From assembly GCA_003021175.1 (NCBI GenBank), contig PXQV01000001.1, forward strand, positions 1,869-65,868: a DNA stretch of 64,000 nt, written 5' to 3'. The translations under genes and the position numbers were made by a program. Positions 18,213 to 25,892 of the stretch are shown here, in pieces (the stretch's first letter is position 1; every line of letters starts with the position of its first letter). The DNA comes from Halobacteriales archaeon QH_7_66_36. GTDB taxonomy: Archaea > Halobacteriota > Halobacteria > Halobacteriales > Haloarculaceae. Below the pieces are notes generated by a model, which saw only the letters and a list, made by a program, of their open reading frames with translations, did not search any database and was not told where the DNA came from.

Positions 18213-18647
18213 TCACGTCAGTTCTGGAAGAATGGTACAAGTGAGTTGGGGTTTGCAAAACCGCAGGACAGCTCGCCACCAACAATCTACGCCACAAGAG
18301 CGCACCAGATTTCGGCCACAGGCACCTCCGACCGCGATCGGTGCGGTATCGAGCGCCGCGGCGATCTCTCCGTACGTCCGGGTCTCGCCGTAGGAAATCG
18401 TCGGCAATTGCTCCATCACCGCTCCGGTGAACGTCTCCGGCACGTCTATCGAGAGATCGAATGTTTGCCGTTCATCACGCTCGTATTCACGGAACTGCCG
18501 ACGGATCTCGGCAGACGACTCCTCAACGTGTGACTCATCAATCTCGACCGTACCGCCCAAGATCTCGACTTGCACACGTCTTCCATCGTATCTCTGCAAT
18601 TTAGACGGCTTGCTGAGGTCGCCGTACGACGAATTCGAGGAGCCCAA
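18213..18647 (-). pseudogene. MGMT-type methyltransferase remnant lacking the PCHR site
   Basis: Residues up to ISYGETRTYGEIAAALDTAP and VGGACGRN match the DNA-binding part of O6-alkylguanine-DNA alkyltransferase (Ogt/MGMT). After CGRN the frame breaks, and the obligatory PCHRV segment with the acceptor Cys is gone. Another frame gives RRLLVAS where CHRVVAS is expected, so small deletions destroyed it. The remaining 144-aa ORF cannot be a normal repair protein. Confidence 0.75.
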
Positions 18648-18692
18648 CAGTGAGCTCGTTCTGTCTCCAATCGGCCGGGGGGGTCTGAGAGT

Positions 18693-19859
18693 TTACAAGC
18701 GCCTCGTCGTGAACCATATTCCTCCGATGAGGAAGGCAGCGGTACCAGACACTAACAGCGTTTGTCGGTAGCCGAACACCGCTGCGGCCCCGACACTGAG
18801 TGGTGGACCGACGGTCGTGCCGAGTCTGAGCACACTTGTCCGAATACTCATAATACTCCCCCGAAATTCGTCCGGTGCTCGTTCGTTGAGTGCCGTATCC
18901 GTAATCGGCTCCGCGAGCCCCTGACCAAGGCCGAACAGAAGGAGTGCGCCCGCAACCACGTAGATGGAGTCTGCGAGCGCGACGACGGCGAGTCCGATCC
19001 CGTAACTCACGAACCCGAGCGCGATCGATTGGAAGCTCGTGAGTACTCGAAGCACTCGATCACCCTGCATCGCGGTCATTCCCATCGTGACCGCAGGCAA
19101 TCCCACGAGAAGGCCGATGCCTGCTGACGAGAGCTGGTAGTCGTTGGCGAGCAGGAACGGAACAGCAGTGAGCTGTGCGCCATAGAGGATGACGAATATC
19201 CCGAAAATCGCGAGGTAAAGAACAGCGAAGGGGGCCATCGGAGTTGGTCCAGAGATGAACTCACGGATACTCGAACTCGAATTCGTTCTGTCCTGATTGG
19301 GTTCTTCCAGCAACGTTATTCCAGGGATTGCGACGAGCAAGGCGAGGAGGAAACATGCGAATGGAGCCGACCATGCCAGTGTTGCAAGTGCCCCACCGAG
19401 CAGCGGATAGCCGGCAGCGCCAGCTGCGAGAATCGCCGCGTTTGTACCGATCAACACGCGTCGTTGTTCACCGGTAAAGAGGTCTCCAAGGAGTGTGACC
19501 GTGAGCATCACAATCGCGCTGCTCGCCGCACCTTGGATCGCTCGTAGGACGAGAAGCAGCATGAAATCGGAAATGAAGATGATGCCACCTCCACTGAGCC
19601 CGAATACGACAAGCGAGGGGATTAAAATCGGTTTCCGACCGATCCGGTCGGCCAGCAGTCCGATGGGGAGTGTGAGAAATATCCCGGGAAGCGTGAACGC
19701 TGATAGTAAGAGACTGGCCTGTGACTCCGAGATGTTCCACGCTTCCTGCACCGCAGGGAGTGCCGGGCTGATGAGTGAGACGCCCATGACCGCGACGAGC
19801 GTACTTGCGAAAATCACCGCTGCTGCCGGCGAGTCCCGGAGTGTTCGTCTCCATTCCAT
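18693..19859 (-). CDS. MFS transporter (probable drug or metabolite exporter)
   Basis: This 388-aa protein has 12 predicted membrane helices. The TM2-3 loop carries the MFS signature GLLADRIGRKP, and helix 5 has AGAAGYPLLGGALA, like motif C of proton antiporters. Both halves are intact, unlike the transporter at 10566. It is divergent from the deaminase gene at 20005; the 145-nt gap holds both promoters. Substrate unknown. Confidence 0.85.
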   Translation of the reverse strand: MEWRRTLRDSPAAAVIFASTLVAVMGVSLISPALPAVQEAWNISESQASLLLSAFTLPGIFLTLPIGLLADRIGRKPILIPSLVVFGLSGGGIIFISDFMLLLVLRAIQGAASSAIVMLTVTLLGDLFTGEQRRVLIGTNAAILAAGAAGYPLLGGALATLAWSAPFACFLLALLVAIPGITLLEEPNQDRTNSSSSIREFISGPTPMAPFAVLYLAIFGIFVILYGAQLTAVPFLLANDYQLSSAGIGLLVGLPAVTMGMTAMQGDRVLRVLTSFQSIALGFVSYGIGLAVVALADSIYVVAGALLLFGLGQGLAEPITDTALNERAPDEFRGSIMSIRTSVLRLGTTVGPPLSVGAAAVFGYRQTLLVSGTAAFLIGGIWFTTRRL

Positions 19860-20004
19860 TCGTTCTATCTATCTCTTCACAACGCTGTGCCCTAAACCGT
19901 CCGTTATTGGATAGTGAGGATTGCTATGACCGTTCTGCGATGAGACCCGTAGACAGATTCGGCAGAACTTTCTGTGAACTGACTCGAGTTACTCAACGGT
20001 ACGT

Positions 20005-20469
20005 ATGTCTGGCTCCACCTTCGATGAGTTCGATCATGACTCGCATATGAGAGCGGCCTTCGAACTCGCTCGAGAGGCCGCTGCTCGAGGCGATCGACCG
20101 TTCGGGTCCGTACTCGTCCGCGACGATACAGTCATCATGACCGATTCGAATCGTGTCGTCACCGAAGATGACATCCGGCGACATCCCGAACTCCACCTCG
20201 CGTACCGTGCGTGCCAAGAGTACGATCCCGACGAACGTGCAGAGATGGTGATGTACACGAGCACGGAACCCTGTCCAATGTGTGCTGGTGGAATGAGGAC
20301 TGCGGGGTTCGGTCGTGTCATCTATAGTGTCGACAGCGACGAGATTGCGGCATTCACCGGAACCGAGCCGATAGTCCGTTCCGCAGAAGTTCTCGATGGC
20401 GCCAGTGATGTTGTCGGGCCTGTGTTGAACGACGAAGGCCGTCATATTCATCAAGAATATGATTGGTGA
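20005..20469 (+). CDS. nucleoside/guanine deaminase (CDA-fold)
   Basis: This 154-aa zinc hydrolase has the cytidine-deaminase-superfamily motifs: a His with proton-shuttle Glu in RRHPELHLA (HPE rather than HAE) and EPCPMCAGGM with the two zinc cysteines. The protein resembles guanine deaminases and TadA-like free-nucleoside deaminases; the substrate cannot be fixed from sequence alone. It is a single gene transcribed away from the MFS exporter. Confidence 0.82.
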   Translation: MSGSTFDEFDHDSHMRAAFELAREAAARGDRPFGSVLVRDDTVIMTDSNRVVTEDDIRRHPELHLAYRACQEYDPDERAEMVMYTSTEPCPMCAGGMRTAGFGRVIYSVDSDEIAAFTGTEPIVRSAEVLDGASDVVGPVLNDEGRHIHQEYDW

Positions 20470-20684
20470 GTCTCGAACGACGAGTACCGAGCCGTCGTTA
20501 GTGTCCCCCAGAGACAAAGTGGAGGCCGTCGATTCCGGCGATGAAGAAGAGGCAAAGACTCGTGGCCGATTCATCGAAGCGTTACTGACCCCGCCTCGAC
20601 CATCCCTGAATAGCCCGGACACCACCGTCCCGAACCGCTCAGAAGACGCTCTCACGAATGCTGTCCGTTTGTACCGCGCTTCGA

Positions 20685-20812
20685 TTATGTCGGGCTCGTC
20701 GTCGCTCGATTGGTCGCCCACTCAAGCAGCGGTTCGAGTCGTGAGCTGACCTCTCGGCCGTTGTCTGTCAGTTCGCATTCGACACGCGGGGGAATTTTTG
20801 TTGTACTGGTTC
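20685..20812 (-). pseudogene. 3' part of an HxlR-type regulator, cut by the IS element
   Basis: The minus strand reads QQKIPPRVECELTDNGREVS and ends in LEPLLEWATN, the wing and last helix of HxlR-family repressors. Upstream, beyond the IS, 21771-21800 continues as DGLIRGDYSE, which would precede the wing in the same fold. The insertion sequence thus split the wing. Sequence further upstream overlaps another gene, so the 5' half of the regulator is already lost. Confidence 0.55.
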
Positions 20813-21770
20813 GAGGGTGTCATAGAACGAGTAGCACACCAAAGAGCAGGGTGAACGCTGAGGTGGATGAGTTCAGCGACCCTACAGGATGATCCTTCGG
20901 TAGACTCGTTCTTCAATGTCGTGGAGACCGAGACGCTAGCGCTGTTCGAGCACCTTTCTTTTGAGTTTCTCGAAGAGTTCGACGTGTTCGTCCCGTCGAA
21001 CGAGAACTTCGGCACACGGTTGTCTGGCTGAGCTGTGGGTTCGATCGACCGCCGTCAAGAGACGCGGTCGATCGCTTCCTTACCGACCTCGAACACGTCG
21101 TTAACAAGGTGTTCGATCACCTCGTCGAGCAGGCCGCTCGCCGCGGCCTGCTTGATTTGACCTACTGCATTGATTCAACTGACGTGAGAGCGATGCCCGC
21201 CGATCAAGACGCCTCGAAGTGCTACGATCCAACTGACGACGAGTACTACCACGACTACGGCTGTACAATCGTCTCGACCGGGCAAAAGATCCCGATCGCG
21301 GCGGAGTTCACAGAGAGTAAACAAGCGCCAGAAGAGACGGCAATGCGCGTCACGCGTGACGCGCTCGCCGTCGCACAGCCGATCTGGATGGTCGGTGACA
21401 GCGCCTACGATACGCTCGACTGGCACGACCACCTGCTAGCCGCAGGGGGCGTGCCAGTCGCCCCGTACAACGCGCGAAACACCGACGACCCGAAAGACAT
21501 CGAGTACAGGGTCGAAGACCGCATCAAAAAACACAGCGAGGACGTTCAATTGAAGCAGTCCACGTTAGATGAGACGTACAACCGCCGTACTGGAGTCGAA
21601 CGAACCAATGAATCAGTGAAGGACCGCGGCCTCGGGCGAACGCACGCCCGAGGCCGCAGGTGTTCCTCACTCTGTGGCTTCGTCTTGTCGTCGCAATCAC
21701 CAACTACGAACGCGGAGACAATCCGGGAAGCACGATCATCACGGTGTGACAAGAGCTCTATGACACCCTC
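20813..21770 (+). mobile_element. IS5-like insertion sequence, internally deleted
   Basis: The ends are 14-bp perfect inverted repeats: GAGGGTGTCATAGA at 20813-20826 and its complement at 21757-21770. TTC directly flanks both ends (20810-20812 and 21771-21773), consistent with a 3-bp target duplication. The 958-bp body holds one transposase gene with two deletions, so it is a dead copy. The family assignment (IS5 group, haloarchaeal ISH type) is from the transposase; I do not assert an IS name. Confidence 0.8.
20867..21749 (+). pseudogene. IS5-like transposase, two internal deletions
   Basis: The N terminus MSSATLQDDPSVDSFFNVVE begins at 20867. It breaks after DVFVPSN and resumes in another frame at VVWLSCGFDRPPSRDAV, losing roughly 30 codons. 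The catalytic part (IDSTDVRAMPADQDASK, GDSAYDTLDW, ERTNESVKDRG) is intact. A second small deletion follows GRTHARGR, after which another frame gives LWLRLVVAITNYERGDN and stops at TGA 21749. The second deletion leaves a 13-bp palindrome at 21626-21657. Confidence 0.85.
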
Positions 21771-21825
21771 TTCACTGTAATCTCCTCGAATCAGCCCGTC
21801 GATTAAGACTGCGTACTTACCGCTC

Positions 21826-22014
21826 TCAGCCTGACTTGCGGTTGCTCTTCACGTGCCCATATCCGATTAACAGTGCGAGTACTAACATGCCTACTGTCGT
21901 TTCAGTGGCGTACTCGAACCCGATTCCGAGTAAGAGCAGAACGTTCACCACTAATAACAGAAGGATAGCGTCAAGTCGTTCCTGGAGGGCAGATTCGTCC
22001 ATACTGGCACTCAA
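21826..22014 (-). CDS. small two-helix membrane protein
   Basis: This 62-aa protein has two hydrophobic helices (AILLLLVVNVLLLLGIGFEY and TTVGMLVLALLIGYGHV) and an acidic N terminus, ending in a basic tail. It resembles many uncharacterised haloarchaeal small membrane proteins. It lies between the IS element and a dead tnpB. Confidence 0.55.
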   Translation of the reverse strand: MSASMDESALQERLDAILLLLVVNVLLLLGIGFEYATETTVGMLVLALLIGYGHVKSNRKSG

Positions 22015-22244
22015 AATAGAAGTGAAATAAAGTTGTCTGTAATGTGAACGGGGGTTACGGTGATCGCCCTATATTGAGTGAATCGAGAAAGTGAAGAACG
22101 AGCGTGTGAACTGTTGTATGACACTCTCGTACTGGTTCGTGTCATGAGTCTTGCCTCTTGGAGATTAGTCAATCGGCGCGAAAGCGTCGTCTTGCTCGCG
22201 GTCGGCAGCTGGTCTTCGATTACGACTCGCTCACCTCCAGTCGC

Positions 22245-22953
22245 CACGTCGTGCTCTTCGAGCGACCCGACCGCCGTGCCGTCGGTGTCGTGAGCGTATT
22301 TGAGAATCCCCACGTCGATGCCGACACACTTCTCGGGGTCCTCAGACGGGTCGGGCGGTTCGCGGTCCATTTCGACGCCGAACGTGGCGAACCACTCGCC
22401 TGTCGGCCCCTTCTTGACCGTCACCTGCTTCACGGTGGCGTCGTCGGGGATGGCGCGGTGGAGCCGAATCGGGATGTCCGCAAGTTTCGAGAGGGACAGG
22501 ACAGTCTGACCGCCCTTCTTGTCGAGCTTGAAGCCATCGCCAGAAATCGCAGATTTCTGGCTGCCAACCAGAAGCCGTCGGCTTCTGGTGACCGGACTGA
22601 CTGTAGGTGTAGGTGAAACTGCGGAACTCCCGTGGCGGCTTCCAGTTGAGTTGACCGACACCGTAGCCGTTCTCCTTGAGCGCGGAGAGGCCGTTGAGGT
22701 TGTCGAACAGACGCTCTACGACGGTTTGGAGAACCTTCGAGTACACGTCCGAGAGGTCATCCCACCACGTTTTGAGGTCAGGTAGCTCCGACCGTAGCGC
22801 GGTCATCGACGGCAGTTCGCCGTGTTCGTCTTGGTACTCGTTGAGGCGATAGAGCGTGTGGTTGTACAGTTGCCGACAAATATCGCGGTGGCGGTCCAAC
22901 TCCTCGCGATGGGCGTCGGACGGCTCGAGGCGGTACTTGTAGGCGTAGTACAT
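22245..22953 (-). pseudogene. TnpB-type RNA-guided nuclease gene 1, disrupted by a hairpin pair
   Basis: ATG 22953 starts MYYAYKYRLEPSDAHREEL, a normal TnpB (IS1341-type) N terminus. After FRSFTYTYSQSG a block of about 58 nt made of two hairpins interrupts the gene and shifts the frame; FKLDKKGGQTVLSLSKL then continues in another frame to the RuvC-I segment GIDVGILKYAH. Homology ends near GTAVGSL, so RuvC-II, RuvC-III and the zinc finger are missing. A ribbon-helix-helix gene precedes it by 4 nt. Confidence 0.85.
22540..22588. repeat. hairpin array 2: two hairpins inserted in tnpB 1
   Basis: 22540-22560 (arm CCAGAAATC, loop GCA) and 22568-22588 (arm CCAGAAGCC, loop GTC) are two 9-bp perfect hairpins with 3-nt loops, 7 nt apart. 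The normal TnpB protein sequence is continuous on both sides of the block, so this looks like an insertion rather than original sequence. Confidence 0.85.
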
Positions 22954-22957
22954 GGCT

Positions 22958-23086
22958 TTACTCGTGGTCCTTAATGTACTCGTCAAGTCGCTCGCGGATG
23001 AACGATGAGAGATTCAGGTGGTGTTCCTGAACCCACTCGTGTTGGTCCTCCCGGAGCGTGATTGTGGTCCGCCTCACTGTATGCAT
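22958..23086 (-). CDS. ribbon-helix-helix protein upstream of tnpB
   Basis: A 42-aa protein from ATG 23086 (the track ORF is longer, but homology-like sequence starts at MHTVRRTTITLREDQHEWVQ). A basic beta strand (RRTTITL) followed by two helices ending in LSSFIRERLDEYIKD is the MetJ/Arc/CopG DNA-binding fold. It ends 4 nt before tnpB 1 and so is cotranscribed. Its start lies inside a palindrome that also contains a TATA-like core, which suggests autorepression and control of tnpB. Confidence 0.75.
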   Translation of the reverse strand: MHTVRRTTITLREDQHEWVQEHHLNLSSFIRERLDEYIKDHE

Positions 23087-23103
23087 AGTATATACTCTAT
23101 GCA
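23082..23103 (-). promoter_or_regulatory. palindromic operator/promoter of the RHH-tnpB operon
   Basis: TGCATAG (23082-23088) and CTATGCA (23097-23103) form a perfect inverted repeat around AGTATATACT, itself almost wholly self-complementary. The site overlaps the start codon at 23086. RHH proteins bind short inverted repeats as paired dimers, so self-regulation is likely. Confidence 0.6.
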
Positions 23104-23174
23104 CAAAACGTTGCGGTTGCGTGGGCCTGTGGGCCTGCAACAGAATAGTGTATGAATAGATGATGACGGCGTTG

Positions 23175-23387
23175 ACGAGGCGCTTCGCGTCTCGTTCGCA
23201 CACCAGAAATCTGCGATTTCTGGGGACGTCCTCAGAAACACGGCGCGTTTCTGATGGGCTGCACAAGAGCTTCGCTCTTGTGAACGCTGTATCCCCGCCC
23301 TACTGCGCTCCTTGTCCGCTGGCGCGGACTGCGGTGTCGTCCGAAAATCAGAGATTTTCGGGATCACGAGACGGCTTCGCCGTCTCG
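23175..23387. repeat. hairpin array 3 (seven unlike palindromes)
   Basis: Hairpins are at 23175-23195 (arm ACGAGGCGC, loop TTC, one G-T pair), 23203-23223 (arm CCAGAAATC, loop TGC), 23232-23254 (arm TCAGAAAC, one mismatch), 23262-23282 (arm CACAAGAGC, loop TTC), 23314-23329 (arm GTCCGC, loop TGGC), 23341-23361 (arm CCGAAAATC, loop AGA) and 23367-23387 (arm CGAGACGGC, loop TTC). Most are exactly 21 nt with 5-8 nt spacers. The array fills the gap between the two tnpB units. Confidence 0.88.
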
Positions 23388-23500
23388 AACGACTACGCGC
23401 CTCGCTCGTTGAGGGTGGGTTTTGATGTGGACTCCCGGCAATCAGTCACCGGCAACAGGCCGGTGACTCTCGCTGTTCAGTGTCCCACCATTCATACGCA
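23388..23500 (-). ncRNA. possible omega/re RNA region at the 3' end of tnpB 2
   Basis: In IS200/IS605 elements the guide RNA comes from the tnpB 3' end and right end. Here the sequence past the tnpB 2 zinc-finger domain, on the minus strand, reads CAAAACCCACCCTCAACGAG, which resembles the right end of haloarchaeal IS1341-type elements. The exact RNA limits and guide cannot be read. Confidence 0.35.
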
Positions 23501-24659
23501 CGTCTACTGGTGCGTCTCCGCCCCCCGACGTGGGCGAGGAACGGAGTTTGTGGTGTCGCTTCCGGGCGTATCGTAGCCCGATGTTCTTCGCGGCGTTGTA
23601 GTCCGCATTCAGTTCGTAGCCGCACTTCTGGCACTCGAAGTGTTCGCCGTGGCGGTTGTCCTCGTGCGTGAACCCACAGTCCGTCCGCGAACAGCGTTGA
23701 GACGTGTGGTTCGGTTCGACCTGTTCCACGGAGATACCGCGATCAGGAGCCTTGTAGGAGACGTACTCGTACAGGCGTCGGAACGCCCAGACGTGGTGCC
23801 ACTGCGCCTGTGGAAGCCGCTCCCGAATGTCGGTTAAATCCTCGAACACAATCACGTCGCAGTCGTGTTCGACGGCTTCCGTGACGAGTTCGTTGGCGAC
23901 GGTGTGGATGTACTGTTTGCGCCACGCTTCTTCGCGGTTCCCGAGGCGGAGCAGGGCATTGTGTGCGGCTTACGTGCCGCACTGTTGCATCTCTCCCCGT
24001 CGTTTCTCGAACTCGCGGCACCAGTGGCCGTATTCGTCCCCCTGCCAGAACGTGCCGGTTGAGGCAACGGCGAGACTGTTGACGCCGAGGTCGATACCGA
24101 GGACCGTTTGGTCGGGGTGCCCGGTATCTGTCGGGACCTCTGCGTCGTCGCCGTCTGTCCGCCGCGTTGAGATGTGGAGGTAGAACTCGTCGGTTGCCGC
24201 GTCGTACCGAAGCGTACTCTCGCGGAACTCGTAGTCCTCAGAGAGTACGTACCGCTCGTAGGGCGTCGGGCTGTCTGCCGGGAGAACGAACGACGGTTCG
24301 ACCCGACCATCAACGGTTGCCAACGAAACTTTATTCCGGTAGAAAGTCCCGCTCCGCATATCGTAGTCCATCGTTTCGGCGGTGAACGCCGGTTGAGAGA
24401 CGCGCTGTCCCTTCTTCCACCGTTCGACAACACCTTTGATGGCTTCGACCGCGCGTCGGATGGCGGCTTGAACGAGTTGTGCTTGTAGCTCCGTCTCCTC
24501 ACGGAGGTCAGAGTATAGGGCGTCACGAACCTGCCGTTTGTTCGTCTTGCACTCGGTGTACGAGGTGTCGGACCAACAGTAGTCGGCGGTTCAGTGGAGT
24601 GCGTCGCGTTGCTCGTCGGAAACGGCGAGTTTCACTACGGTAGTTCGGCGCACATCCAT
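23442..24659 (-). pseudogene. TnpB-type RNA-guided nuclease gene 2 with two in-frame stops
   Basis: One frame runs 406 codons from ATG 24659. It shows ADYCWSDTSYTECKTNKRQV, then the RuvC-I site (GIDLGVNSLAVAS), RuvC-II Glu ([13 protein letters not shown]), a zinc finger (CSRTDCG ... CQKCGYE) and RuvC-III Asp ([11 protein letters not shown]). It is interrupted only by TGA at codon 23 (24591-24593) and TAA after QQCGT (23970-23972). All catalytic residues remain, so inactivation looks recent. A TATA-like CCTATAAGTACC lies upstream (about 24675-24686). Confidence 0.9.
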
Positions 24660-24866
24660 ATTTTAGATAGCACCCCACGGTACTTATAGGTTTGAGAGTC
24701 GGCCGGTGCAGTATGCCGGTTGCGTCGTATCGTGTCGGTTTCCTCTGGCATACTCGCTCCCTTCGGTCGCTTCTTAAGCCCGGAGGCTCCATATTGTATT
24801 CTGCTGACCCTGCGGACCGTCGAGCGGTGACGGCGGGCTTATATCTCCGGGGGCGGATGCCGAACT

Positions 24867-25892
24867 ATGACACGACGCGTCGCGCTCCTCGCTCACGAGG
24901 GGCTTCCCGACCGCGCGAAGACGGCCGTCGGCGTGCTCCGCTACGCGGACGCCGATGTCGTCGCCGTCGTCGCCCGCGAAATCGCCGAGGCCGATCCTGA
25001 CGCGCGCGTCGCCGACTACGTGCCTGACGTGCCTGACGCCCCAATCGTCGGCCGGGTTGCGGATGCGCCAGACTTCGACGCGCTCGTCATCGGCGTCGCG
25101 CCCATCGGCGGCGGTTTCGACGAGTCGTGGCGGCCCGACGTGCGCACCGCGCTGGAAGCCGGCGCGGACGTGGTCGCCGGCCTCCATTACTTCCTCGCGG
25201 ACGACGAGGAGTTCGCTCGGCTCGCGGCCGAACACGGCGGCGAACTGCGCGACGTGCGCCGGCCACCCGACGACCTGACCGTCGCGGAGGGGCGCGCCCG
25301 CGACCTCGACGCGGAGATCGTCCTCACCGTCGGCACGGACTGCTCGACGGGGAAGATGACGACCACCCGCGAACTGTACGAGGCGGCCCGCGAGCGCGGC
25401 GTCGACGCGGCGTTCGTCCCCACCGGACAGACGGGGATCATCGTCGAGGACCGGGGCATCCCGGTCGACCGGACGGTGAGCGACTTCACTGCCGGCGCGG
25501 TCGAGCAGATGTGCGTCAAGCGGGCCGACCACGACTACCTGTTCGTGGAGGGACAGGGGAGCATTATCCATCCCGCCTACTCGGCGGTGACGACCGGCCT
25601 CCTCCACGGGGCGATGCCCGACTCGCTGGTGATGTGTCACGACGCCGGCCGCGAGGCGATCCACGGCTACGAGTCGGTCGAGATACCGAATCCGGGCTAC
25701 GTCGCGGAGATGTACGAGTCGCTGGCGGAGCCGATAGCGCCGACCGAGGTGGTCGCGGGCGCACTGAACACGTCGGGACTGGACGGCGAGGCCGCCACGG
25801 AAGCGACGAAGCGATACCGCGCGCAGTTAGACGCGCCGGTCGCGGACCCGATTCGAGACGGGCCGGACGCCCTGCTGGAGGCGATACTGTGA
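24867..25892 (+). CDS. dgcN: DUF1611 protein, DgcN-like D-glutamate N-acetyltransferase
   Basis: This 341-aa protein is of the DUF1611 family, with an N-terminal Rossmann-like half and a C-terminal P-loop half (GTDCSTGKMTTTREL, then VEGQGSIIHPAYSAVT). Members paired with an enolase-superfamily epimerase have been described as DgcN, which acetylates D-glutamate in a D-Glu catabolic route; the assignment is by family and context. It overlaps the next gene by 4 nt. A TATA-like CTTATATCTC lies about 28 nt upstream of the ATG, fitting a leaderless transcript. Confidence 0.8.
   Translation: MTRRVALLAHEGLPDRAKTAVGVLRYADADVVAVVAREIAEADPDARVADYVPDVPDAPIVGRVADAPDFDALVIGVAPIGGGFDESWRPDVRTALEAGADVVAGLHYFLADDEEFARLAAEHGGELRDVRRPPDDLTVAEGRARDLDAEIVLTVGTDCSTGKMTTTRELYEAARERGVDAAFVPTGQTGIIVEDRGIPVDRTVSDFTAGAVEQMCVKRADHDYLFVEGQGSIIHPAYSAVTTGLLHGAMPDSLVMCHDAGREAIHGYESVEIPNPGYVAEMYESLAEPIAPTEVVAGALNTSGLDGEAATEATKRYRAQLDAPVADPIRDGPDALLEAIL

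Noticed and set aside
20459-20749. 96-aa plus-strand ORF after the deaminase
   Set aside because: It overlaps the deaminase end and the HxlR remnant on the other strand, and shows no family features.
21626-21657. 13-bp hairpin in the transposase gene as a further array member
   Set aside because: It comes from the second deletion in the coding sequence (GLGRTHARGR), has a 6-nt loop and stands alone.
23160-23400. CRISPR array
   Set aside because: The units share shape but not sequence; there is no constant direct repeat, no unique spacers of constant length and no cas gene in the window.
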